From positions 41,138,341 to 41,202,340 of the forward strand of contig CAMTDV010000012.1 in NCBI GenBank assembly GCA_947069175.1: a stretch of DNA of 64,000 nucleotides, read 5' to 3'. Below, piece after piece: positions 41,265 through 52,620 of the stretch. The notes beneath the pieces were generated by a model, which was given only the letters and a program-made list of their open reading frames with translations, had not been told where the DNA came from and did not search any database. The DNA is from Scalesia atractyloides. Its lineage: Eukaryota; Streptophyta; Magnoliopsida; Asterales; Asteraceae. Made by a program: the position numbers and the translations under genes. Within the stretch, counting starts at the first letter, position 1; every line of letters starts with the position of its first letter.

Positions 41265-42860
41265 TTGGAAAAACCGAATGTTGAGACCAACAAAGCGTGT
41301 ATGGCAAACATAAATGAGGTAAATGAGTCTAAAAGTGAGTCTGTGAGAGAAAAACCATGTTTAAAATGTGTTGAGCTATGCAGTGAATGTGTTGTAAAAG
41401 ACACGCGATATAATGAGCCAAAAAGTTTAACAGATAATTTGTCATGTGACTATAAAGCCACAAAAGAAGCTTATGACAAATTGAGCAAAACTGTTAAACA
41501 ATATGAAAAATCTCTCAGAGAAAATGACGGAACACTTTCTATGCTTAAAGCGACAGTAGTGGACAAGCAAATTGCCATTAATATTCATTTAAATACTATC
41601 GCTAAGCTAAAAAGTGAGCTTGAGAAAATAAAAATAGAAACAGAACGGGTTAACAAATTGTTAATCAGTTATTCCACAAGCTCATACGTCACTGATCACA
41701 TTTTACCAAAACTCGAAAACAAAGAAGAATCTAAAAAAGATGATAATAAGAGTGCAAGTTACGATCGTGTTCCACCACCCATTTGGAATAGCTATGCTTG
41801 TAAAAAGCCATCAGGGGTGGAAAAGGCGCTCAATTTAAAATTGAAAACCGAACAGTCAAATGAGCTACCTACGAACATCGACGTAACTTGCACAAAATCT
41901 GAAAGTGAATGTGATTCTGAGGTAGTTAAAACATTGGTTGAAAATTTTAAAAGGTGAATCTGAAAAATCTGAATCTGATGTTGAAGCATCAGAAAATAGT
42001 TTAAATATTGATCCAAACGTCATAGTTAACAAAATGCATGGATCTGATAAACTATATTCTGATGAAGATTTTACGATCTAAAATGTCAATCTAGATCGAG
42101 TCAAAAAGTTGTTCAAGCTTATCGAGGTAAGCCATTCTGATTTAGATAAACATAATGCATCATTTTACTCTAAATCAAAATGTGTTAACAAATCCTACCA
42201 TCAGCGAAACAGAGATTATCCTGAGAATAGGAGGGCTGGTTTGGGTTTTCAAAAGCAAAGAACGAACAAGTCCCAAAAGCTAAACTTTACAAAGAAAATC
42301 AATTTTGTTTTTGGGACAACGACAGAAAAAGAAAAGAGATCATTGGTATATAATCCAATGATCAGTTCAAGAAAGAAAAAGAAAGTAGGAAATAAGTTTT
42401 GGATTCCTCTGTTCGAAAGGACAGTTGGACGTGTTACAAATGTAAAAATGTTGGGCACATTGCAAGACATTGCTCACAAGAATATCCAAAACCTGTTTCT
42501 AACTTTAATAGATCTACCAAGGATGAAAAAAAGGTACCTATGCTTGCACCAAAGCAAATTTTAAAAAGAAACAATGATACCAACAAAAATGTTAAACCAA
42601 CGATTCAATCTAATTCTGAATTTGAAATTGGTGAAACATCAACTAAGTATTGTCAAATGGATTCAAAATTTTATTCAAAATGGGGTAATTTGAAAACGCA
42701 AACATGGGTTACAAAAGTCAAACCATCTAAGGTAGAACTGAAACCATCTGTTCCAACCAAAACCGAGGCTAAACAGAAAGTCAAAAACAAAGTTGGTCAG
42801 AAATTTGATATTCCGAACCCACCCAAGACCAAGCAGGATTGGGTTTCTTTGTTTAAATAG
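41265..42860 (+). pseudogene. CopC gag extension with zinc knuckle 2
   Basis: Frame 41265-41957 (230 codons) is a coiled coil: ATKEAYDKLSKTVKQYEK, and NTIAKLKSELEKIKIETERV, ending in DRVPPPIWNSYACKK, the PPP-aromatic motif shared with CopA and CopB. A Cys-rich segment, CLKCVELCSECVVKD, near its start is not a canonical finger. Frames 42109-42564 and 42399-42860 follow. The latter has the intact knuckle CYKCKNVGHIARHC (42432-42473) and a basic tail ending KQDWVSLFK at TAG 42858. 41041-41264 is an acidic connecting stretch in other frames. Confidence 0.75.
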
Positions 42861-42880
42861 TTTCTTCCTCATGTGTACAG

Positions 42881-43483
42881 GGGCTTCCGCGATCAATCAT
42901 GTCAAAATGGATAATGGATAGTGGAGCTTCTAGACACATGACCGGGATGCTTGCGTTGTTACACGACGTCAAGGCTATCCGAGGAGGTTACGTTGGTTTC
43001 GCTAGAACACAAGGTGGTAGAATCGTTGGAGAGGGTATTCTCATGAATGGAGTAGTTTTGTTTGACAAAGTGAACTACATTGCGGAGCTAGAGAACAATC
43101 TGCTGAGTATTTCGCAAATTTGTGACAAAAAGTTCACAACTCACTTCAACGACAAAGAATGCTTAATCTTAAAGCTGGGATTCAAGATTCCTGAGGAATG
43201 GATTCTTATGCGTGCTTCGAGAGAGAATGATCTTTATGTTCTTGATATGAGTATCGCATCTACAACATCAAAGAAGGTTCAGTGCTTTGTTTCTAAAGCA
43301 ACCGAGAAAGAGTATATTCTATGGCATAGGAAGATGGGGCACATTCATCTGCGAAAGATGAATTATCTTGTGCACAACGACCTAGTGGAGGGTGTTAATC
43401 CGAGGAATTTTCAATTATCTGATGATTGTCTGAGCTGTAAAAGGGGAAACAACACAAGAAATCACACCCAAGAAAGCTTCTAA
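42881..43483 (+). CDS. CopC protease and GAG-pre-integrase
   Basis: Entered after the junction CATGTGTACAG/G (ending 42880). WIMDSGASRHMTGM (42908-42949) is a complete aspartic-protease signature. VNYIAELENNLLSISQICD, LKLGFKIPEEWILMRAS and ILWHRKMGHIHLRKMNYL with CLSCKRG at the end give the full HHCC finger. Frame open from 42899 to TAA 43481. The frame beyond shifts into the integrase core. Confidence 0.8.
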   Translation, partial: GLPRSIMSKWIMDSGASRHMTGMLALLHDVKAIRGGYVGFARTQGGRIVGEGILMNGVVLFDKVNYIAELENNLLSISQICDKKFTTHFNDKECLILKLGFKIPEEWILMRASRENDLYVLDMSIASTTSKKVQCFVSKATEKEYILWHRKMGHIHLRKMNYLVHNDLVEGVNPRNFQLSDDCLSCKRGNNTRNHTQESF

Positions 43484-43989
43484 ATTCTATCAAGCTACCA
43501 CTAGAGAGGCTACATATGGATCTATTCGGGCCAGTAAACGTCAAAAGCATTTCTGGAGATCTATATTGCCTAGTCGTTACAAATGATTTCTCAAGATTCT
43601 CATGGGTTTTCTTTCTGGAGAGAAAAGATGAAAAATTTTAATGTCTAATGATTCTCTTCAGGAAGCTTGAAAACTTGTATTATCTACCAATCAAGAGAAT
43701 CCGCAGTGATAACGGTACATAGTTCAAGAACAAAAGGATGCTTGAGTTCTGCAACGAAAAGGGGATTCTTCATGAATTCAGTGCTCCTTATACTCCACAA
43801 CAAAATGGAGTAGCTGAACGAAAGAATCGCACATTGATCGAGACTGCCAGAACCATGCTCGCCGATTCGAAATTGCCAATTAGTTTTTGGAGCGAAGCAG
43901 TCGTATCAGCGTGTTACACCGTCAATCGTGTGTTAACAGTCAAGCCTCACAACAACTTGTTTCGAGTTACTAAATCAACGAAAGCCTAA
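43484..43989 (+). pseudogene. CopC integrase core
   Basis: HMDLFGPVNVKSISGDLYCL (about 43513) gives the first catalytic Asp and NDFSRFSWVFFLERKD follows, then TAA. RSDNGT at about 43702 holds the second Asp, but a TAG replaces the next codon (usually Glu in GTEF). Frame 43738-43989 has YTPQQNGVAERKNRTLIETA with the catalytic Glu. The break at 43987 is followed by FGSPCIVLDPDGKFGA-like integrase-C sequence in another frame. Confidence 0.78.
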
Positions 43990-44790
43990 CCTTGCATTTC
44001 TGGAGCCTTTTGGATCACCGTGTATTGTATTGGACCCGGATGGTAAATTTGGAGCCAAATCCTTGGAAGGATTTTTCGTCGGTTACGCTACTCCACAAAA
44101 CATGTCTTCTTGCCGAGTCTGAACCAGGTTATTCTTGCACAACATGATGATTGTCAACGTTATACTACGCCTACGCAGAAACCTGGGGATCCATGGCTGT
44201 TTAACTACGAAGGTTTGTGGTATTCATTTGACCTGCCTGAAGTGCCATCTGAAGAAGAACTTGCTATGCTCTTTCAACAGCATCAAATCTCTAATCAAGA
44301 GCAAGTTACCAGACCGTTGGTGATTTCCCCGTCACTTCCTGTCAACACTTCTAATGTAGGTCCGAGCACTACTCTCCTAGACTCTGTCTCTGTACCATTC
44401 ATGAACACTGCTGAATCATCTGCCCAACAACCGCCCAATGCTGACTTCGATCGAGAACCAACTTTCGATGATGGAGGATCTAGTTCTGATGAAGGATCTG
44501 AACATATTGAAAGCTTCTTGAAGGCTCAATCTGAGCAATCAAACGTCAGGAATGAAGTTATATCTTCTGCTCCGGTTGTTGATGAAGTGATCACGAAGTT
44601 GCAGACTCAAGTAGATGTTCCAGTGAAGTGATGCCGAGAACACTTCATATCATCCATCGAAGAATATCATCGGCAGCTTACAAACTGGAGTGCAAACTCG
44701 CAATCAGATCAATAAGGATCTAAGTTGTTTTTATACCCATATTGCTCCATTACAAACCCGAATTTCTTACAGTTGTTTTGTTTCACAGGT
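43990..44790 (+). pseudogene. CopC integrase C-terminus and linker
   Basis: Integrase-C words at 43990-44100 (FLEPFGSPCIVL, GFFVGYATPQ), then frame 44110-44631: PTQKPGDPWLFNYEGLWYSF and an acidic Ser-rich linker (TFDDGGSSSDEGSEHIES). It ends at 44629; the last linker piece to 44790 is broken. Confidence 0.65.
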
Positions 44791-45600
44791 TGAACCTGGG
44801 AACTAGAGAGACGCGTTAAAAGAAGAAAGTTGGGTGGAGGCAATGAAGGAGGAATTGCTTCAATTCCAGAAGCTAGGAGTTTGGAAGCTTGTTGACCTAC
44901 CAGATCATCATGAAAAGATAAAAACTAGGTGGGTCTTCAAGTGCAAACGTGAAGATAGAGGGATCGTAGTGCGCAACAAAGCTCGACTCGTGGTACAAGG
45001 CTTTCATCAGCAGGAAAGAATAGACTACACAGAAGTTTATGCCCCAGTCGTTCGTCTCGAAGCAATCCGCATATTCTTGGACTTTGCCTCTTGGAAAGGG
45101 TTTAGGTTTACCAGTTAGATGTTAAATTTGCTTTCATGTACAGAAAAGCTAAAGAGAAGGTGTATGTTGGCCAACCACCAGGGTTTGTCGATCCCATACA
45201 CAAAGATAAAGTCTACCTTCTGAACAAAGCCTTATATGGTCTTCATCTAGCCCGAGAGCTTGGGGTGAAACGCTGTCACGACATCTTCTAGACAACGACT
45301 TTCTAAGAGGAACTGTAGATTCTACCCTCTTTACCAAGGAAGTGGATGGACATTTGATTATTGTGCAAATATATGTGGATGATATCATCTTTGGATCGAC
45401 AAATGATAAGTTGTGTAAAGACTTTGAAAAAGTCATGAAGCGCAAGTTTGAAATGAGTGTGATGGGGGAGATGAGGTTCTTTTTAGGACTTGAGGTTGAC
45501 CAATTGACTGATGGTATCTTCATCCATCAGACGAAGTATGTTCATGACATATTTGAGAAATTTGATATGACAGGAACTAAACCGGCATCTACCCCGTTAG
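44791..45600 (+). pseudogene. CopC reverse transcriptase
   Basis: 44834-45118 has MEAMKEELLQFQKLGVWKLV, ARLVVQGFHQQERIDY and VYAPVVRLEAIRIF. A stop at 45116 falls at the YQxDVK motif, and 45120-45340 is frame-shifted. 45342-45839 has IYVDDIIFGSTND (YVDD intact), MGEMRFFLGLEVDQ and FIHQTKYVHDIFEKF. Two or more indels separate the catalytic Asp residues. Confidence 0.82.
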
Positions 45601-46363
45601 CTCCAAATCACGGCACTTGTCCAGACGCTCATGGAGCCAAAGTTGATGAAACATTATATCGCTCCATGATCGGATCCTTGATGTATCTAACAGCTTCACG
45701 ACCTGATATAATGTATCCTACATGCCTGTGCGCCCGTTTTCAGTCCAGTCCAAGAGATTCGCACTTGCTATCCGTCAAACGTATTATGAGATATTTTAAA
45801 AGGATGTCCAAGCACTGGCTTGTGGTATCCTCGACATGATGAATTCAATCTTGCGGGTTAATCGAATTCTGATTTTGGTTGCAGCAAACTTAACGACAAA
45901 TCTACTACGGCTGGTTGCTAGTTCTTTGGAACTCGTTTGGTAATGTGGAAATGCAAGAAACAGACCGCGGTCGCTCTCTACCTGTGAAGCTGAATACGTT
46001 TCAGCATCCAGTTGTTGTTCCCAGATTCTCTGGATTCAACAACAGATGAGAGACTTCGGACTGCAATTTCTTGACACGCCCATTTATGTAGATAATCAGG
46101 CTGCTATTGATATCACTAAAAACTCATGTCAACACTCACGTACAAAACATATTGATATTCGACACCACTTTATCCTTGACTGCTACGAGAAAAAGTTGGT
46201 TAGAATTGAAAAAATCTACACTGATGACGAAAAAGCAGATTTTTATACCAAAGCATTTGATCGTTCAAGATTTAAAAATCTTGTAAAATTAAATGGCTTA
46301 AGAAATCTAGCATCAGGGGATATTAATGAGGTTGAGTTTGAGGATAACAAGGACTTGACATGA
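45601..46363 (+). pseudogene. CopC RNase H
   Basis: LTASRPDIMYPTCLCARFQ, then breaks at about 45838, TCEAEYVSASSCCSQILW (about 45983-46037) and frame 46046-46363 with YVDNQAAIDITKNSCQHS (catalytic Asp), RTKHIDIRHHFILDCYEKK, ADFYTKAFDRSRFKN. Stop at 46361. Confidence 0.82.
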
Positions 46364-47640
46364 TTCTCATCGGTATGACATGTTTCCTGTACATACTTTC
46401 TTAAAATTCTAAAAATCCAAAAATATGTTTTTGATTTTAGGGGGAGAACGTCTAGGAAAATACAAAAAACATATAAAAGTCAAAAAGAGTTTTGGTAAAA
46501 AGAGAGATCATATTACATCAATATGACAATCACAGTATGCTAAAGATATGGAATGTTTATACAAGTAATTAAAGAGGTCTTACTAAGGATGTGCCAATAG
46601 GCTTCACTGGTTCAGTAAATTGTTTTTCAAGATATAAACCTAAAAAAACTGAGTAACTTTTGGGTTAACATCTCTTGAATATATGGACTGAGTATTCTGA
46701 ATTTTCGTTTGAGAGAATGCAAGATTCTGTGATACTAGGTCTTTATATTTAATCGATATCTGGGGTATTATCCGAGTTCTTCTGATTTTGCATCAGCAAT
46801 GGCCTAGAACTTGTATAATACTTTACACATTATTTGCCCACAAAAGTTGCATAAAAATGATTACATCATAAATTTATTACATCTACAGTTCAAAAGATTC
46901 CTTTATTGAACACCACCTAAAGACGAGCCTTCATCTCTTTGTCTGTATGGAAATACTAACCTGAGCTCTTAAGGTCTCGCATTCACCCCATTTACAGATA
47001 TCAATTGGATATATTCACCCGTGAAATGATATTCTGGGAATCTCGATGCAGGAGTATATTCTGAGATGGGAAACACAGTTATTTCATGTTCCTTTTACCT
47101 AACATATCTTGAAACAGTTGAGAAACAAGAAGAAGTTTATGTGGATACGTATATTGGCAATCTAAGTAAATTTGTTTAAAAACTTACAGTTACTACCAAG
47201 ATCAACGGTACTAGTGATCTGTTTAAATACTTGATATGATTCTTTTAATACAAAACTCACAAAAAATATGCTTGTGTATATATCTTTTCTTCTTATTTCT
47301 TTTCATAAAAATCCCAAAAAGGTTTTCAGTTTTCTTAGCAATTTTATCTTAGATTTTAAGTCTACCGATGATGAAAACACCGATAGTTCAAATCATGGCG
47401 ACACCTGCTGAAGTCCACTGGTTGGGAGCTAATCTTGAAAAGAAGAATTTCCTGAACGTCAACAAAGTTCATTAGTTTGAAACTTTACATTTTTAAATAA
47501 ATCTGTTTTGGTCAAACAATGGTCAACCAAGGTCATTAACTTGGACTTGGTAGGAAAATCAGATAACCAGGGTCACTAACTTAGACTTGGTAACTGAGTG
47601 GGTTATTAAACAGATAAAATCTCATTAAAAATTAAAAATC
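46364..47640 (+). other. CopC 3' spacer
   Basis: Non-coding. An AGGGGGAGAACG tract (about 46438) resembles a polypurine tract but no LTR follows. 46740-47110 is a weaker match to the conserved block: GGTCTTTATATTT, CATCTCTTTGTCTGTATGG with TACTAACCTG (46931-46963). The remainder is AT-rich. Confidence 0.55.
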
Positions 47641-47654
47641 AAAAAGTTTAACAA

Positions 47655-48419
47655 GTGTCAGAACTGACTCGTACGAGTGACATTAGTATTCATTCGCATG
47701 GACCATGGTTCGTACGAGCGACTACTGGATGAGTATAAAAGGCTTACTCATTCGCACGAGTCACTCTATTGTCTCTGTGCAGCTGAGAGAGAATTTTGTG
47801 CGAACCAGTTCTTCCACTTTACATTTCTTCATATATATTGCGTACTGATACATTGGGGAGGTTGATTAGTACACCTCTTGCAATGGGAAAGGTACTTATG
47901 CTTGATTTAAGTCGTTATAATGCCGAATTTAGACCAAACGGACATAAAACGTAGATTTAGGAAGATTGGACCGGTAAAATATAAAATTGAACTAAAAAAA
48001 ACGTTAAAATTGGCCCTATCAACCTATAATTGGATCTTCAATTTGATAAAATCTACAAGTTTTTAAGTTCGGGTTTGACTTGTGTTATTTTATACGATTT
48101 AGAACTCGTACGAGTGAGTATTCATACAAGTAAGTTTCTTAAATGTTTAAGTGTTGATGACTCGTACGAAACATCGTTTGTGTGAAGCAGTTTGGTCAAA
48201 TTCTTGAAAATTTTCCAAGTATTTTGGTCATTCGTACGAAGTAGTGACTCGTACGAGTGAAGTTTTGACCCAAACTTGAAAATTGTCTAAGTGTTTGACT
48301 CGTACGAATGGTGATTCGTACGAGTGGCTAAAAGTTGTAAATTTTTTGAAAGATTTTCTAACGGTTTGTAATGTCTATTCTTACAGGTCAACAAATTGTC
48401 TTTTTCTCTGTTCCATAAC
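47655..48419 (+). promoter_or_regulatory. CopC internal promoter and leader intron of the aORF
   Basis: TCGTACGA words (47668-47760, including GACTCGTACGAGTG), TATA box GAGTATAAAAGG (47731-47742), splice-donor-like AAAG/GTACTT (47891/47892), more palindromes (48104-48335, seven near-perfect), acceptor TTCTTACAG (ending 48386) and the aORF ATG at 48420. The predicted intron is 495 nt. The donor sits in a context like that of the LTR (ATAGTAAAG/GTATTTA, 38792). Confidence 0.6.
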
Positions 48420-49351
48420 ATGTGCTGTCTTCTTGATGATTCTATTCCAGAAATTACCGCTTATAGTGAAGTCTTAGATTTTTTGGGTAGAATTCCGATT
48501 ACAAAGGCTCTCACCGATCGCCATACTGCGTATAGATCACACATTTAGTATTTCTGGAATGCAGTAGAATATGATGCAGAGGAGAATGCGATTGTTTTGG
48601 CTGTGAAAATTCAAGATGAAGATATTCGGGTTAAAATCACAAAGTCTTGGTCAGAAAAGTGCTAGAATTTAACGACCACAAAGATGATCCTATTGGATTT
48701 TCAGAGTATATGGTGAAGGGATGTTTTTATCGTATGGGTTATGCTGGGTTCGTGAATGCTGCTCCTTTTAAGAAGGCTAACCTAAGTGCGCCTTTCAGAT
48801 ATATTGCTCATTGTGTCCTACATGCATTTAGTCACCGAAAAGGAGGTTTTGACGACGTAGTTGACTACCAGATGTGCATGATTACCGCACTCGTTTTGAA
48901 CCTACCGTACAATTTTTCAAAGGTGATATTTTCTCAGATGGTCCAGAACACATAGAGAGAAAAGTTTTTGCAGTACCCATGGTTCATTCAAATGTTGTTA
49001 GACCACTTGCATCCCAATCTGAAGAAAAAGAAGGATGATGTGCTGAAGTTAGAACATATGGATGTCTCTACTCTGAAGAAAATGAATTTACATCTCAATA
49101 CATTTCCTAATGCAAAGCCTGTATTTGGAGTCATTGTTGACAAAGATTATATTGCTGCAGCGTTAGAAAAGTGGAGAAAAGAAGGTAGTGGTGACGAGAG
49201 TGAAGAGCTTACATCGCTTGATGGTTTTATTGCGAAGCGAAACATCTGGTTTATAAAAGAAGGGGGTAAGGGAACCAAGAGAAAGGCAACGTCAACATCT
49301 TCTTCTTCTACTCCTCTAAAGAAACAAAAAGCACAGGAAGTTCGAGATTAA
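48420..49351 (+). pseudogene. CopC aORF, N-terminal domain
   Basis: ATG 48420, first after the acceptor: MCCLLDDSIPEITAYSEVLD. TAG at 48546 lies just before the YFWNAVEYD segment (counterpart of HSFWKRARF in CopB). A frameshift near 48640 moves into 48647-48955, with RYIAHCVLHAFSHRKGGFDD and LNLPYNFSKVIFSQMV. A stop (48953) precedes 48968-49351 with QYPWFIQMLLDHLHPNLKKK and a Lys/Ser tail (TKRKATSTSSSSTPLKKQK). Three lesions in about 930 bp. The collinear order of FW and PxFxQ hallmarks in three elements defines the domain. Confidence 0.7.
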
Positions 49352-49386
49352 TTGACGAATAAGAGCCAGAGGAAAATATTGAAGAT

Positions 49387-50710
49387 ATGGCTGCTGATAT
49401 TGAACGGCAAGCATTTGGAGAGGAAGAGAAAGTGGTTGAAGAAGCATCCTCTTCCAGTACCGATTCGGAATACAGGATTGCTGGAGAGAAGGAAAGGGCT
49501 ACAGAAATAGAGAAAGAACGTTTAGCCGAACTGAAGAGAAAAGCTGATGAAAAGAGACGTAAAGCAACAGGTGAACATGATTCGACATATATACCTTTGG
49601 GTTCTGATTATGATACTCCTGTGCGCATACCAACAAAGAAGAAAACTCGGCGGTTGAAAAGATCGGTAGAGAGAAGCACTGATACTCCTAAAGACAAATC
49701 AAAGGAAAGAGTGCAAAAACAGATTGTAGAAGAGGTACATGTTGAGCCGACTCCACCAACACCACCATCACCGGCTCATTAACAAACACCACAGCAAGCA
49801 CCACAACCGACACCGCAGCCTCCGCCTCAACCCTCGCAGTCTCAGTCCCATTTTGATTTTGACTTTGACTTTGGTGACATACCAGGGGGTGAAGATTTTA
49901 CTACTGACATGTTTAATGACCCACGTGTTGAAGAATTACAAAGCAGGTTATGTTAAACACGGTCAAGATTGCAGAATTGCAGGAACAACTCAATGTTTTA
50001 AACGAAGATAAACAGCAGCTTGAAGCCATGTTAGCCAGTATATTATCTGAGAATGAGCGTTTACGGATTCGTATGGCTGAATATGAAGAGGAACGACTCA
50101 GGAGTGACAGAAAGATGAATTTATTTGAGAAGATACTTACTAAGAAGCTGGGAATTAATATTGCTGTTGAAATCGACGAGATAGAAAGAGCTGAAGCGAG
50201 TGAGTGGGTTGCTGAGCGCGAACTCCTTGCGAAAGAATTATCCAAGGCACAAGGCAAAGGCAAAGCGAAAGTTGGTGAGGATCCTGTGAATGTTTCAATT
50301 GAGCCAGAAGCTGAATCTGCACCAGTTATTATTGATATTGTGGTGTATACGATGACGAAGAAGTTTGTGCTAGTAGGTAAGCCAAAAGATGTTGATATCG
50401 GTATGTCTAATCTTTCAGCAAGACATCGTGAATGGCTAATAAAAAGAAGTTAGAGAAAGAGATTGTTTCCGAGGTTGATGAGTTTGTCGAGGATGCTGAA
50501 AAAGAGAAAGAGGATTTAGATGATTTTGATGATAAAAGTCTGACGATGATGATAATGGTGGTAATGATGATATGGGAGGATCTGGTGTCCGGGTAACAGA
50601 AACTGATGAGACTGATGACATTGATTATTCTGCTTACTTAGATGATTCGGCGAACCAGGTAAGTGAAGATAGAGATCAGGGAAGATCAGAAGGATCTAAA
50701 GGTGCTTAGC
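49387..50710 (+). pseudogene. CopC aORF, linker and coiled coil
   Basis: 49387-49782 is highly charged (KERLAELKRKADEKRRKA) with a PTKKKTRRLKRS basic patch that could be a nuclear signal, then a Pro/Gln stretch. 49950-50453 is a coiled coil (ELQEQLNVLNEDKQQLEAML and further heptads). 50454-50710 is very acidic (DDFDD and similar), in other frames. Confidence 0.65.
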
Positions 50711-50731
50711 AGGCATGAATTCTCATGGTAA

Positions 50732-52005
50732 TTGATATATCTACCGTTCCTGTTGTACCAAAGCCAAAGATTTTATTTCTTGAGCACGATGTTGAAGAAG
50801 GAGGAGTTCGTTCACAACTACACTAAAGAAGAGAGAGTTGAAATGCTAGGAATGAACAAAGAAGAATTTGTGTTTGATTTTGAAGACGAGCTGAATGATA
50901 TTAGTGCTTTCGAGCCAGTAGATTATGTCTTTGAACATGTTGATGATGCGGATAATTATGATAGAGTTGTCGTCGAGGATAATTCTGATGAAGATGTTAC
51001 TAACTTGCCGATAAGGGTACACATGACTCTCCAACTTTTAGCGAGTTGTTTGCAGCTGAAAGTGATGATCTTCTGAAACGTAAAGTCAAAGAAGCTGCTA
51101 ACAAGGAACGATTCCTCAACAGATGTCTAGAGCTGAAATTGCTGAATTGAGGAAGAAATGGTTTAAAGAAACACCGTCAGAACGTAAGTTTAAACGTCCT
51201 CTAGCTTTCTTTACGTGTAATACAGATATTTCTATAGGGGATATAATTAGCTGGGGATGGATCGAGGAACTTAATGTTTATTCTATTAAGAGGGAGTTTG
51301 GGATCCAGTATTTCAGATACTTAAGCGATATCAAGTCCTTGCCATATTGGGATATAAAAGAACTCGTGCAAAAAAAGATGATTAATCTGAAAATGAAGTT
51401 TCACGACCAACGGTTATGGAAATTGAACAAGCTTGAAGCTACGCACGGATTTACACACTTGAAGCCTCATTTCCTGAAGCGAATTACAAAGATCGATCTG
51501 ATAACACAAGAGAAAGATGTTACGCTAATTGTTAAGAGGCCAAAAGTGATGAAGAATATGCCTCTGATAAAGATGGAACAAGATTTCTTCAAGATCTTCA
51601 AATGGTGGCACTACGATTCGAATACAGGAGAAGCTGTCATATGTGTGCACCTAGATGATGACTCTTGGAAGATTACTGAGGAGTTGACCGAAGTTGTCAT
51701 ATCACACAAACGTATATATGGGCTATGGCGTGGCATTCGAGTACTAGACCCGATGTGGCTAGTCAACTGTTCTAAGAAACATATTGAATGTTTGTTCTAC
51801 AGTAAGATCTGTTTTGAAGAGAGAGATAAAGAACAAGCACTCTAGTTTCAGAAGATAGTTAGTGTCTATTTCGCCAATGATATACATTCTGGATCGACAA
51901 GGAACACTTCATGGAGGAAACTGGAGGAGACAAAGCAAAGGAAGAAAGATAAGAAGGAAGAGAGGATTGTGGAGCGAGCACGTATTGCGTCGCTAAGAAT
52001 TTTTT
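50732..52005 (+). pseudogene. CopC aORF, C-terminal domain
   Basis: Acidic lead-in 50732-51076, then intact frame 51123-51845 (240 codons): SIGDIISWGWIEELNVYSIK, REFGIQYFRYLSDIKSLPYW, and FFKIFKWWHYDSNTGEAVIC. The TAG at 51843 is probably premature, because the reading continues FQKIVSVYFAND and a basic helix (KLEETKQRKKDKKEER) that parallels EYKEEGMLFQRAVERARE in CopE and CopF. It ends at about 52003. No signal peptide or membrane helix. Confidence 0.72.
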
Positions 52006-52155
52006 AGTTTTGGCGATACAGTGAACCGACCTCCTCCTAAAGATCAAATGTCAATAGCTTTTGAGGAGCGTCGCAAGCCGCCGAAGCATTTCTTTGGTCG
52101 ATAAGCGTCATGTTTTTTGAAGATTTTTGAAGACTATCCAAGACTGCGGTAATAT

Positions 52156-52168
52156 CCAAGGGGGAGTT
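52156..52168 (+). other. CopC polypurine tract
   Basis: CCAAGGGGGAGTT directly before the LTR start TGTTGGTGC. Confidence 0.9.
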
Positions 52169-52617
52169 TGTTGGTGCATAATGTCTATTGCCTACGTCTA
52201 GGATATGTTGATTGTATATATAGGGCTTAGAACGTCCATTTGTAAATGATAATGTATGATTTATTTGTTTAGTAGATGACCCGTACGAGTGAGTCACATG
52301 ACTCGTATGAGTGACACTTTGTCACTCGTACGAGGCAACCACTCGCACGAGTCACACACTCTGTTACACACTCTCTTGTGCGAGTCATGTCGACCTACAA
52401 ATAGAGGAGTGTTGTGTCAAAGTTCGTAATCCTGTTGGTATGGCGAAGCCCTGCTGAACTGTTTACTTGCACTGTACTTTGTTCATGTCTATCAATATAG
52501 TAAAGGCATTTAAGCAGTAATCTAGCTTGTTTGTTTGTCAACCTTACTAACAATGAATTCCACTTCTGTTAGTTGAGTCAGATCGGTCCGGTGCTCATCG
52601 GAGGAGTCAATCCCCAT
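52169..52617 (+). repeat. CopC 3' LTR
   Basis: About 449 bp, paired with 38457-38911. The palindromes are slightly eroded (CCCGTACGAG, CTCGTATGAG). The terminal ACACA-type end is missing. Confidence 0.9.
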
Positions 52618-52620
52618 TGA

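Larger units (their letters stand above)
38457..52617 (+). mobile_element. CopC: Ty1/copia element with aORF
   Basis: Plus-strand element, about 14.2 kb: LTRs 38457-38911 and 52169-52617, PBS 38914, polypurine tract 52156-52168. Order: gag, PR, INT, RT, RH, spacer, internal promoter, aORF. Frames are broken throughout. The 3' LTR departs from the 5' copy in its last few bases (CCCATTGAATG against CCCATTCACA), and I find no target duplication, so a few end bases were lost or changed. It is inserted in CopD's spacer. Confidence 0.92.

Noticed and set aside
49739..50011. His/Arg-rich 90-codon frame
   Set aside because: Out-of-frame reading of the Pro/Gln-rich aORF linker of CopC.
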